20,823 nt of DNA from an uncultured Collinsella sp. (GTDB lineage Bacteria; Actinomycetota; Coriobacteriia; Coriobacteriales; Coriobacteriaceae), in contig CATYDM010000036.1 in the NCBI GenBank assembly GCA_958405195.1, positions 1 through 20,823 of the forward strand, in the 5' to 3' direction. This document shows positions 1 to 7,483 of this stretch, piece by piece. The notes under the pieces are model-generated. The model saw only the letters and a list, made by a program, of their open reading frames with translations, was not told where the DNA came from and made no database searches. Position 1 is the stretch's first letter. Every line of letters starts with the position of its first letter. Position numbers and translations under genes: made by a program.

Positions 1-38
1 TTTTCGTTTCGTGGTTAAGTGAATATGTTGGAAAATCT

Positions 39-52
39 GATAAACGTTCACC
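39..52. promoter_or_regulatory. Operator site 1 (degenerate left half)
   Basis: GATAAACGTTCACC: the right half matches the GGTGAACGTTCACC palindrome seen at seven other places, while the left half is degenerate. Its centre lies 121 bp upstream of the next site, so it could be an auxiliary looping operator for the transporter operon. Confidence 0.55.
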
Positions 53-159
53 TATCTCATGGCTGTCCAGAATGGCACCTTTACCAGCAGACAATAGGTC
101 TTAGAGCCTCAATTGTGTCCGTTCAGCGGTAAAAATCGACCGTTCAAGGATATTATTCA

Positions 160-173
160 AGTGAACGTTCACC
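160..173. promoter_or_regulatory. Operator site 2, overlapping the -35 of the transporter operon
   Basis: AGTGAACGTTCACC is a near-perfect palindrome with a central CG. It overlaps the proposed -35 hexamer TTCACC (168-173), so a bound repressor would block RNA polymerase. Confidence 0.75.
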
Positions 174-196
174 TATCATAAGCAATCGTGCATAAT
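168..196 (+). promoter_or_regulatory. Candidate promoter of the pectin transporter operon
   Basis: A -35-like TTCACC (168-173) and a -10-like CATAAT (191-196) are separated by 17 bp. Operators sit on the -35 and just downstream of the -10, as at the promoter before the GH105 gene. The assignment is by inspection only. Confidence 0.5.
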
Positions 197-199
197 CTA

Positions 200-213
200 A
201 CTAAACGTTCACC
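200..213. promoter_or_regulatory. Operator site 3, near the transcription start
   Basis: ACTAAACGTTCACC has an intact right half and a weaker left half. Its centre is 40 bp from site 2, nearly four helical turns, and it lies about where transcription would begin. Confidence 0.6.
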
Positions 214-291
214 CTGAATGCTGGGCAGACAGATGTCAGTGTGGACTCAAATGTCTTGTTACAAGACAATCGAGAAAAGAGAGGGAGCTCG

Positions 292-1851
292 ATGACTAAT
301 AAGATTGGAAAAAAGCGTAAGATCACATTCTGGACGCGCTTGGGCTTTGGTATGGGCGGTATGCTCAATTCCGGTGCCCTGACCTTTACGCACAGCTACA
401 TGGTGCTGTTCCTGTCCACGGAGTGTGGCCTGTCCGCAGGCGAGGCTGCACTGATCAGCTCGTTTGCCATCTATGTCAACGCTATTCTTTGCCCGCTGAT
501 GGGCTTTGTGGCCGATAACTTCTATGCCACCAAGATTGGCCGCATCTTTGGTCGTCGTCGTTTCTGGATCTTGCTGGCCATCCCGATGATGATCGCCGAG
601 CCGCTCATCTTCGTGGCTACGCCGTTTGGCTTCCCGTACTACTTTGTGCTGTACCTGATCTACAACGTCGCGTACACGTTCTGCACCGCCAACCTGTCGC
701 CGCTTACCATCGAGATGACCGACGACTTTAAGGAGCGTACGTACCTTACCGGCTACAAGCATCTCTTTGGTAACGCCGCCGGCTTCCTGATGGCAGCACT
801 CGTCGGCTTTGGCTTTGGCACCTTCGGCGAGACCAACCCGTTTAGCTACTTCATCATCGCTACGGTCAACGCTTCGGTCATGGCAATCTCGCTGCTCTGC
901 GTGTACCTGTCCACGTGGGAGCACACCCCCGAGGAGGTCGCTCAGGAGAAGATCGAGAGCGTCGGCGAGGGCATCAAGAAGTTCTTCATCGACGTTATCT
1001 CCACCTTCCGCAACAAGTCCTTCCGCAAGGTCCTGTATGCACAGGTCTCCACGAAGCTTGCTGCTGCCTGCTGGTCTGCCTGCCTGTCCTTCTTCATCGT
1101 CTACTGCCTGCAGATTCCTAAGTCCTACGAGTCCGTGATGGAGATGCCTGGCAAGGTCGTCGCTATCGTCTGCACCGCCATCTGGGTCGCCCTCATGGCC
1201 AAGAAGGGCTTCCACAAGTCTTGGTACCTCGCAAATGTCGGTTGCGCTGCGTGCATCATTGCCTACAACTACTTCGCCTTTGGTCAGATCAACGGCACCT
1301 CCACGGTCGCCATCGCCATGATCGCCTACCCCATCATCTTCGCCATCTGGAAGTTCTTCTACGTCGGCTTCCAGTACCTGCCCGATGTTCTGCTCAACTA
1401 CATCCCCGATGTCGATGAACTCATCACCCTGCGTCGTCGCGAGGGCATCTACAGCTCCGCGCAGCAGCTCTGCCAGCAGATCGCCCAGGCTATCGCCGTC
1501 AACGTGTGGGCTATCGTCCTTGCTGCCTCCGGCTTCATTCAGACCGCCGGCAATAGCGACGCCGTGACCCAGCCCGCTACCGTGCCTCTGTATATCTGCG
1601 GCTACATGATCATCGGCTGCGCCGGCTTCTTCCTGCTTGCGGCCGTCCTTGCCCGCGGCATCAAGATCGACAAGGAGCAGTGCGACATCCTTTGCGACGA
1701 GATTCACCGCGTCAAGGAGGGTGGCAAGATGGCCGACGTCAAGCCCGAGGTCAAGGCGCTTTGCGAGGAGCTCTCCGGCTTTAAGTACGAGGACTGCTTT
1801 GCCCACAACAACGTTGGCTTCCAGGACGGTAGCGTAACCCCCGCCGAGTAA
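292..1851 (+). CDS. GPH-family (MelB-like) MFS sugar symporter, likely for oligogalacturonides
   Basis: An integral membrane transporter of about 519 residues with many hydrophobic segments. It carries the GPH-type cytoplasmic loop after TM2 (ADNFYATKIGRIFGRRR, about residues 73-90) followed by WILLAIPM. GPH proteins are cation-coupled symporters of glycosides and uronides. The position as first gene of a pectin operon suggests uptake of galacturonate oligomers, but the substrate is inferred. The start at 292 is preferred over the in-frame GTG at 241 because GAGAGGGAG lies just upstream of it. The C-terminus carries about 60 hydrophilic residues after the last membrane segment. A strong terminator hairpin follows, so downstream genes may be expressed at a lower level or from read-through. 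Confidence 0.85.
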   Translation: MTNKIGKKRKITFWTRLGFGMGGMLNSGALTFTHSYMVLFLSTECGLSAGEAALISSFAIYVNAILCPLMGFVADNFYATKIGRIFGRRRFWILLAIPMMIAEPLIFVATPFGFPYYFVLYLIYNVAYTFCTANLSPLTIEMTDDFKERTYLTGYKHLFGNAAGFLMAALVGFGFGTFGETNPFSYFIIATVNASVMAISLLCVYLSTWEHTPEEVAQEKIESVGEGIKKFFIDVISTFRNKSFRKVLYAQVSTKLAAACWSACLSFFIVYCLQIPKSYESVMEMPGKVVAIVCTAIWVALMAKKGFHKSWYLANVGCAACIIAYNYFAFGQINGTSTVAIAMIAYPIIFAIWKFFYVGFQYLPDVLLNYIPDVDELITLRRREGIYSSAQQLCQQIAQAIAVNVWAIVLAASGFIQTAGNSDAVTQPATVPLYICGYMIIGCAGFFLLAAVLARGIKIDKEQCDILCDEIHRVKEGGKMADVKPEVKALCEELSGFKYEDCFAHNNVGFQDGSVTPAE

Positions 1852-1875
1852 GGCCGACATATCGTCCAAATCACA

Positions 1876-1918
1876 GGGCCGTGCCACCGGAATTCCGCCG
1901 GCAGGCACGGCCCTTTTT
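1876..1918 (+). terminator. Rho-independent terminator after the transporter
   Basis: Perfect 10-bp arms GGGCCGTGCC (1876-1885) and GGCACGGCCC (1904-1913) are followed by TTTTT. The inner CCGG/CCGG can extend the stem. Because the next gene is co-oriented and 116 bp from the transporter, this may act as an attenuating stem between genes. Confidence 0.85.
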
Positions 1919-1966
1919 CAACAGCGTACAATTTGCCTTTAGAGCATCTTTTTGAGGGAGAAATCC

Positions 1967-3562
1967 ATGGAGACGAACGTTATCTGGCGCAACGCCCGCG
2001 CGGCCGTGATCGAGCTTGACGACGGCGGCTACTTTACCTGTGCCGATACGTGGGAGATCTTTGTCAACGACGAGCCCGCCGGTACCACGAATACGGTCGA
2101 GACCTATGTCGACGGCCTGACCCCCGGCAAGCGCAACCTGGTTCGTTTTGTTTGTGGCGAGCGTGAGCTGAGCGTAGGTGTCACCACGCCGGCTGAGCCT
2201 TTTACCATCAACGTTCGCGACTGTGGCGCCAAGGGCGATGCCGAGCATGATGACACCACCAACATCCAGGCTGCCATCATGGCCTGCCCCAAGGGCGGGC
2301 GCGTGCTGATCCCCGCCGGCAGCTATCGCATCAAGTCCCTCTTCCTTAAGAGCAATATCAACATTGAGCTCGCCGGGGGAGCGGTGCTGTTGGCCCGTCA
2401 CGATCGCGCGGCGCTTGCCTACATTCCGGGCACGGTCACAGGCGACGAGGGCGCTGGGTATGCCGGCACCGATATGCTGCCCCTGGGCCGCTGGGAGGGC
2501 GAGAGCTTCTCGACCTACTGCTCTACCTTTACGGGTCTGAGCGTGCACGACGTGTGCATCTATGGTCGCGGCGCGATCGACGGTCAGACTGATTTTGCCG
2601 AGGACAACTGGTGGAACAAGGACTTTAAGAACATCTTTCGCCCCGAGGAGGGCCGCGAGGTCGCCCGCCCGCGCATGATCTTCCTATCCGAGTGTGAGAA
2701 CGTGAGCTTGGCCGGCTTCACCGTCCGCAACAGCCCGGCGTGGAACATCCACCCCATCCTGTGCGAGCATGTCGATGCGCTCTGCCTGTCCATCGAGGGT
2801 CCCAAGAACTCCCACAACACCGACGGCTTCGATCCTGAGAGCTGCGGTTTTGTTCGCATCCTTGGCTGTCAGTTCTCGGTGGGCGACGACTGCATCGCCA
2901 TCAAGAGCGGCAAGCTGGGCATTGAGCCCGAGCTTCGCCCCGCTACGCACGACGTGCTGATCTCTCACTGCTACATGCACGATGGTCACGGCGCCGTGGT
3001 CCTGGGTTCAGAGGCTGCCGGCGGCATCAAGGACCTTACCGTGAGCAAGTGCCTCTTTGAGCGCACCGACCGCGGCCTGCGCGTCAAGACCCGCCGCGGG
3101 CGCGGCAAGGATGCCGTCAACGAGGGCATTACCTTTGAGCACATTCGCATGGACGAGGTGCTCACGCCCTTCGTGGTCAACTCCTTCTACTTCTGTGACA
3201 AGGATGGCAAGACCGATTACGTGCAGTCTCGCGAGGCTTTGCCTGTCGACGACCGCACGCCCGGCTTTGGTGCCACGACGTTTTGCGATATCGAGGCTAC
3301 CAACTGCCATGCTGCCGCGGCCTACATCACGGGCCTGCCCGAGAGCAAAGTAACGCGCCTGACGTTCCAGGATGTCCACGTGACCTTTGCCGACGATGCT
3401 GAGCCCTTTGTTCCGGCCATGGCCTGCGGCGTTGAGCCCATGGTGCGTCAGGGCATCATTGCGCAAAACGTCAAGGTACTCGACCTGCAAAATGTGGTGA
3501 TCGAGGGCCAGGACGGCGAGGAGCTGCAGCTCCAGAACGTCGACAAGGTTGTCCGTTCCTAA
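1967..3562 (+). CDS. Glycoside hydrolase family 28, polygalacturonase-like
   Basis: A 531-residue parallel beta-helix enzyme. The N-terminal ~80 residues look like a fibronectin-III-like domain, followed by the typical GH28 entry INVRDCGAKGD and DDT.NIQAAI. GH28 active-site blocks are visible in order: NTDGFDPESC, GDDCIAIKSG, a GHGAVVLGSE block and RGLRVKTRRGRG, containing the catalytic aspartates, histidine and the R-K pair. There is no signal peptide, so it probably acts in the cytoplasm on imported galacturonides, as an exo-type enzyme removing galacturonate; exo mode is inferred from the FN3-GH28 layout and location. ATG 1967 is chosen because GAGGGAG sits 6 nt upstream; an in-frame TTG at 1952 is unlikely. 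Galacturonan is the expected substrate, but rhamnogalacturonan is possible. Confidence 0.9.
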   Translation: METNVIWRNARAAVIELDDGGYFTCADTWEIFVNDEPAGTTNTVETYVDGLTPGKRNLVRFVCGERELSVGVTTPAEPFTINVRDCGAKGDAEHDDTTNIQAAIMACPKGGRVLIPAGSYRIKSLFLKSNINIELAGGAVLLARHDRAALAYIPGTVTGDEGAGYAGTDMLPLGRWEGESFSTYCSTFTGLSVHDVCIYGRGAIDGQTDFAEDNWWNKDFKNIFRPEEGREVARPRMIFLSECENVSLAGFTVRNSPAWNIHPILCEHVDALCLSIEGPKNSHNTDGFDPESCGFVRILGCQFSVGDDCIAIKSGKLGIEPELRPATHDVLISHCYMHDGHGAVVLGSEAAGGIKDLTVSKCLFERTDRGLRVKTRRGRGKDAVNEGITFEHIRMDEVLTPFVVNSFYFCDKDGKTDYVQSREALPVDDRTPGFGATTFCDIEATNCHAAAAYITGLPESKVTRLTFQDVHVTFADDAEPFVPAMACGVEPMVRQGIIAQNVKVLDLQNVVIEGQDGEELQLQNVDKVVRS

Positions 3563-3578
3563 CTCGGGTTGATGACCA

Positions 3579-3613
3579 GGGCTGCATTGTCGGATAAATC
3601 GGCAATGCAGCCC
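3579..3613 (+). terminator. Hairpin, possible weak terminator after GH28
   Basis: GGGCTGCATTG (3579-3589) pairs with CAATGCAGCCC (3603-3613), and the stem can extend inward with wobble pairs. It is followed only by TTGTG, so termination would be weak. It could instead stabilise the mRNA end. Confidence 0.55.
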
Positions 3614-3666
3614 TTGTGCGATACGGCCGTGTGCGCTGCGCTACGCATCATGGTGAAAGGGAATAC

Positions 3667-4476
3667 ATGCTCAATAAAACGATTCCTGTCGGGGTCGATG
3701 GCTCGTCTGCCACGATTACGTCTTATGTTTTTGCCCCGACCGAAGATGCTTATGCTTTAAAACCGCTGCCTGCAGTTGTGGTCGTGCCAGGAGGCGGCTA
3801 CGATCACGTTTCGCCGCGCGAAGGCGAGCCGGTAGCGCTCCGTTTGTTGGCGATGGGCTACCAAGCGTTTGTACTGAACTATTCGGTTGCTCCGGCTGTC
3901 TATCCGCTGGCATTGCAAGAACTCGCGCGGGCGGTCGATACCGTCCGAAGCCATGCGGCAGAGTACTGTGTCGATCCTGATCGGATTACGGTCATGGGTT
4001 TTTCGGCCGGTGGGCATCTAGTTGGCTTGCTCGGGGCGCTTTGGGACCAACCCTGGCTTGCAGAGTCGATTTCGGCATCGCCTGAGTCGATTCGGCCTGA
4101 CACACTTTGCTTGGGCTATCCGGTCGTAAGCTCGGGGGCCTATGCTCATCGTGGTTCGTTTGAACACCTAACGGGTGCCGATGGCGCTTTGGCTCAAAAG
4201 TTGTCGATCGAGAATATGGTGGGCGATGGCTTCCCCCGTACGTTCTTGTGGCATACCGCCGAGGATGCATCGGTACCAGTTCAAAATAGCCTCCTTCTTG
4301 CGCAGGCTCTTGCCGACCACGGGATTGGCTTTAGCCTACATGTCTTTCCGCATGGAAAGCATGGGGCATCGCTCGCCACGGCCCAAACGGCATTTAAGGG
4401 CTGCGCCGAGCATATTCAGCCACAGGTTCAGGGCTGGCCTGAACAGTTCGTTGCATGGGAGCGTGATGGACGATGA
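3667..4476 (+). CDS. Alpha/beta-hydrolase esterase (acetylesterase-like)
   Basis: A 269-residue soluble serine hydrolase. An oxyanion-hole-like PGGGYDHVS stands at about residues 41-49. The nucleophile elbow is GFSAGGH (Ser113), the acid is probably Asp200 in HTAEDASVPV, and the base is His232 (or His229) in FPHGKHG. The closest families are the small carbohydrate acetylesterases of the BD-FAE/Aes type. No signal peptide is visible. The start at 3667 is supported by GAAAGGG upstream; an in-frame upstream ATG at 3616 lies next to the terminator stem and lacks a site. The stop overlaps the next start (ATGA), implying translational coupling to the pectin methylesterase fusion. A role in removing acetyl groups from pectic oligosaccharides is inferred from this context. 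Confidence 0.8.
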   Translation: MLNKTIPVGVDGSSATITSYVFAPTEDAYALKPLPAVVVVPGGGYDHVSPREGEPVALRLLAMGYQAFVLNYSVAPAVYPLALQELARAVDTVRSHAAEYCVDPDRITVMGFSAGGHLVGLLGALWDQPWLAESISASPESIRPDTLCLGYPVVSSGAYAHRGSFEHLTGADGALAQKLSIENMVGDGFPRTFLWHTAEDASVPVQNSLLLAQALADHGIGFSLHVFPHGKHGASLATAQTAFKGCAEHIQPQVQGWPEQFVAWERDGR

Positions 4477-6638
4477 GCGAAAGTATCTATACGCTGCGCG
4501 TTTCGAGGGCTGCGGCAGGAGCGTATCCAACGATTTCCGATGCCTTGGCGGCAGCCGATCAGCTCTATCCGGATGCCGAGCAACCGGTGATGATTCGCGT
4601 CGATCCGGGCGAGTATTGCGAGCGGGTCGAGATTCATCGCTCGCATGTGACGATTGAGGGAGAGACGGCCGACAGCGTGCGTATCGTGGGCAGCCTGGGT
4701 GCCAAGATGCCTTCGGAGGACGGCTCGGGCGTCGACGGCACGCTCGGCACGTTTAGGACCTATACCGTTTTGGTCGATGCCGACGACGTACGGCTCGAGA
4801 ACCTCACGATCGAAAACGATGCGGGCGATGGGCGCGAGGTCGGTCAAGCGATTGCCCTGTATGCTGATGGCGACCGTCTGGTTGTCGATGCCTGCTGCAT
4901 TAAGGGACACCAAGACACGCTGTTTTTGGGTCCGTTGCCGCCGCATGAGGCCAAACCGGGCGGGTTTATAGGACCCAAACAGTATGCGCCGCGCCGGGTG
5001 GGGCGCCAGTATTTTCGACGTTGCCGGATCGAGGGCGATGTCGACTTTATCTTTGGCGGCGCGCGTGCCTACTTTGAGGGGTGCGAGATTCGCTCGCTCA
5101 ACCGCGATATGGACGTGAACGGCTACGTGACGGCGGCGTCGACGCCCGAAGGCGAGCCGCACGGCTTTGTGTTCCACGGCTGTTCGTTTACAGCTCCGGA
5201 TGGCGTGGCGCCGGATTCGGTCTACCTGGGTCGTCCTTGGCGCGAATGGGCGCAAACTGTGCTGATCGATTGCTGGCTGGGGCGACATATCAAGCGCGAA
5301 GGCTGGTGGGATTGGAATAAGCCGGCGGCACACAACTGCGTGCAGTATGCTGGCGCGATTCTGCATGGGCCGGCGGGTGATACTACCGGCTGGGTGCCGT
5401 GGGCGAATGAACTCGATGTGATGGCTGCCGCCGGGTACGCTCGCGAGCAGGTGCTTGCCGGTGGGGATGGCTGGGATCCCGAGGGCGGCGACGGTGATGC
5501 GGTTGAGACGGCTGAACTGTCTGCCAACGGCCGCACCGTGCACATCGAGACGTACTGCGAAGACGAACCTGCGCTGCGTGCCCGGCTGAAGCGCGAGGGG
5601 CGTTCGGCTGCTTTTACGGGCAAGACTCCTGCAGATTTTGAGGCATGGAAGATTGCGACCAGGACTCGTCTGTACGATGTTTTGGGCCTTTCGCTTATGG
5701 ACCGCGTCCCGATTGAGATTCGTGAGCTCAGCCGCGTGCGGGTTGCCGGCGGCATTGTGCGTACTCATGCGATGCTGCAGGTTGAGCACGATGTGTGGAT
5801 GCCGTTTTACCTGTTGGAGCCGTCTCATTCGAAGCTTGATGGACGGGGGCTTAAGCGTTGCTATATCTGCCCGCATGGCCATCAGGGAGCAGGCGCCGCA
5901 AGTGTTGCGGGCGTGACGGGCGTGCCGGCGGTCGATGATGCTGTGCGTAAGTTCAATTACGACTACGGTCTGCGTTTGGCGCGTATGGGTTACGTGACCG
6001 TCTGCCCCGACGCACGCGGTTGGGGATACCGTCGTGACTGGAAGGGTCAGGGCGATGACGAGAACAGCTTTCTGCGCGGCACGTGCCTAAACCAGGCGCG
6101 CATGGCCGAGCCGCTGGGACTTACCGTTGCGGGCCTCAACGCCTGGGATAACATGCGTCTGATCGATTACCTAGAGGCGCGCGGCGACATTGCCATGGAC
6201 GACCTGGGCTGTTTTGGCTTTTCGGGCGGCGGATACATGACGCTGTATCTGGCGGCGCTCGACCCACGCGTATGCAAGACGTTTGTCTCGGGCTACCTGT
6301 ACGGTGTCGATGATTCGCTGCTGCACCTCAACGGCAATTGCAGCTGCAACTACACACCCGGACTTTGGCGCTTGCTCGACATGGGCGATATTGCCTCGCT
6401 TATTGCGCCGCGCCCGTTGTTAGTGCAAAGCTGCGAAGAGGATCATCTGAACGGTTCGCGCGGGCTGAAAAATGTTGACGAGCAGCTCGAGATCGTGCGC
6501 GATGCCTACAAGTTGCTGGGTCGCAGAGATGGCCTGCGGCACGAGGTGTGTCCGGGTGAACACCATCTGGGCGTGACACATCTTGCCGAGGATATCGAAT
6601 GGCTCGATTCGCACGTTGCGGAATGCGCCCGTGCATAG
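4473..6638 (+). CDS. Fusion: CE8 pectin methylesterase plus C-terminal alpha/beta-hydrolase esterase
   Basis: A 721-residue two-domain protein. Residues 1 to about 325 are a CE8 beta-helix keeping the expected active-site residues: GQAIALY (Gln125), GHQDTLF (Gln147, Asp148), DFIFGG (Asp191) and LGRPW (Arg254, Trp256). A Gly/Asp-rich linker (about 330-345) leads to an alpha/beta-hydrolase resembling the acetylxylan-esterase/Abhydrolase_7 group, with PHGH near 468, nucleophile GFSGGG (Ser584), acid in SCEEDH (Glu656/Asp657) and base in GEHHLG (His697/698). CE8 removes methyl esters from galacturonate, releasing methanol. The second domain probably removes acetyl groups, which is inferred. No signal peptide is present, so de-esterification would be cytoplasmic. 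It overlaps the upstream esterase by 4 nt. Confidence 0.88.
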   Translation: MSESIYTLRVSRAAAGAYPTISDALAAADQLYPDAEQPVMIRVDPGEYCERVEIHRSHVTIEGETADSVRIVGSLGAKMPSEDGSGVDGTLGTFRTYTVLVDADDVRLENLTIENDAGDGREVGQAIALYADGDRLVVDACCIKGHQDTLFLGPLPPHEAKPGGFIGPKQYAPRRVGRQYFRRCRIEGDVDFIFGGARAYFEGCEIRSLNRDMDVNGYVTAASTPEGEPHGFVFHGCSFTAPDGVAPDSVYLGRPWREWAQTVLIDCWLGRHIKREGWWDWNKPAAHNCVQYAGAILHGPAGDTTGWVPWANELDVMAAAGYAREQVLAGGDGWDPEGGDGDAVETAELSANGRTVHIETYCEDEPALRARLKREGRSAAFTGKTPADFEAWKIATRTRLYDVLGLSLMDRVPIEIRELSRVRVAGGIVRTHAMLQVEHDVWMPFYLLEPSHSKLDGRGLKRCYICPHGHQGAGAASVAGVTGVPAVDDAVRKFNYDYGLRLARMGYVTVCPDARGWGYRRDWKGQGDDENSFLRGTCLNQARMAEPLGLTVAGLNAWDNMRLIDYLEARGDIAMDDLGCFGFSGGGYMTLYLAALDPRVCKTFVSGYLYGVDDSLLHLNGNCSCNYTPGLWRLLDMGDIASLIAPRPLLVQSCEEDHLNGSRGLKNVDEQLEIVRDAYKLLGRRDGLRHEVCPGEHHLGVTHLAEDIEWLDSHVAECARA

Positions 6639-6707
6639 CCCCTCGGCATGCTGCGAATAAACGGTACGTTCCTGTATGACCGCCGATGGGCGGATGAGGA
6701 GAAGATT

Positions 6708-7376
6708 ATGGAAACGAAGAGTTTGAGTGAATCGACCATTTGCTGCTTTGGCGACTCAACGACCTGGGGCGACAACGGCTGCGGTGGGGGAGGCAACGAC
6801 ATCTCGTGGACCTCGCATTTGGGCGCGTTGCTGGGAGGCGCGGTCGTCGAGAACTTTGGCATCAAGGGTTCGCGTATCGCCATCAAGGCCGACCGTACCG
6901 ATTCGTTTGTCGAGCGCTTGGACGGTATCGACGATGCGGCCGATATCTACATCGTCTTTGGCGGCGTCAACGACTTTAGCCGCAACGTGCCGCTTGGAGA
7001 GCTCGGCAGCACGGACGTGCATGAGTTCTATGGTGCACTCGATTACCTGATCCGTACCATCACGGCGCGCTCGCCTCGGGCAAAGCTCGTGTTTATGACG
7101 CCGTGCAAGACGAGCGGCAAGCACGAGAAGGATATCCCGGCAAGCGACGAGCTCAACCACCTGGGGTTGACGCAGGCCGCCTACGTGCGAGCGATGCTCG
7201 AGGTCTGCGACCGCTACTCCGTTCCGGTGATTGACCTGTATGCGCAAAGCGGCATCAGCCCGTTTTTGCCAGAGCACCGCGAGCTCTATATGCCGGACGG
7301 TCTGCATTACAGTCCTGCCGGCTATGAGCGCCTGGCGCATCGCATCGCCGCGGGTCTCACCGCCGTTTGCCGCTAA
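6708..7376 (+). CDS. SGNH/GDSL-family esterase
   Basis: A 222-residue hydrolase. Block I is CFGDSTTWG (Ser17), a Gly appears in GIKGSR (block II), block III is FGGVND (Asn88), and block V is DGLHYSPAGY (Asp197, His200), which completes the triad. SGNH enzymes include the CE12 rhamnogalacturonan acetylesterases and other carbohydrate deacetylases. The operon context favours deacetylation of pectic fragments. The protein has no signal peptide. ATG 6708 is preferred over the upstream in-frame ATG at 6648 because GAGGAGA lies 6-7 nt before it. It is the last gene of the first operon; a large palindrome and a new promoter follow within 30 bp. It is the third independent esterase fold in this operon. 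Confidence 0.85.
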   Translation: METKSLSESTICCFGDSTTWGDNGCGGGGNDISWTSHLGALLGGAVVENFGIKGSRIAIKADRTDSFVERLDGIDDAADIYIVFGGVNDFSRNVPLGELGSTDVHEFYGALDYLIRTITARSPRAKLVFMTPCKTSGKHEKDIPASDELNHLGLTQAAYVRAMLEVCDRYSVPVIDLYAQSGISPFLPEHRELYMPDGLHYSPAGYERLAHRIAAGLTAVCR

Positions 7377-7390
7377 AAGTCTGCCGTTTG

Positions 7391-7428
7391 CGGGGAATAT
7401 AGGGTTAACGTTCACCCTATATTCCCCG
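7391..7428. terminator. 15-bp perfect hairpin with an operator in its loop
   Basis: CGGGGAATATAGGGT (7391-7405) and ACCCTATATTCCCCG (7414-7428) are perfectly complementary around an 8-nt loop, TAACGTTC. The operator GGTTAACGTTCACC sits across the loop. There is no T-tract, so it may be a weak terminator for the upstream operon, a composite operator, or both. Confidence 0.7.
7403..7416. promoter_or_regulatory. Operator site 4
   Basis: GGTTAACGTTCACC differs from the consensus at one position. It overlaps a -35-like TTCACC (7411-7416) for the GH105 operon. A -10-like TACACT lies at 7436-7441, with a rather long 19-bp spacer. Confidence 0.7.
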
Positions 7429-7443
7429 TTCGCGTTACACTAG

Positions 7444-7457
7444 GGGTAACGTTCACC
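7444..7457. promoter_or_regulatory. Operator site 5
   Basis: GGGTAACGTTCACC is centred 41 bp after site 4 and just downstream of the proposed -10. This repeats the two-operator layout of the transporter promoter. Confidence 0.7.
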
Positions 7458-7483
7458 TATCGTTTATGTCAGAGGGGACAGCA

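Noticed and set aside
259..1908. Long minus-strand open frame (549 codons) opposite the transporter
   Set aside because: It is antisense to a clear GPH transporter, low in complexity (Asp/Gly/Val/Leu-rich) and has no recognisable domain; such mirror frames are expected in GC-rich genes.
4428..5882. Minus-strand open frame of 484 codons opposite the pectin methylesterase
   Set aside because: Antisense shadow, rich in Arg/His/Ala with no domain, while the opposite strand carries intact CE8 motifs.
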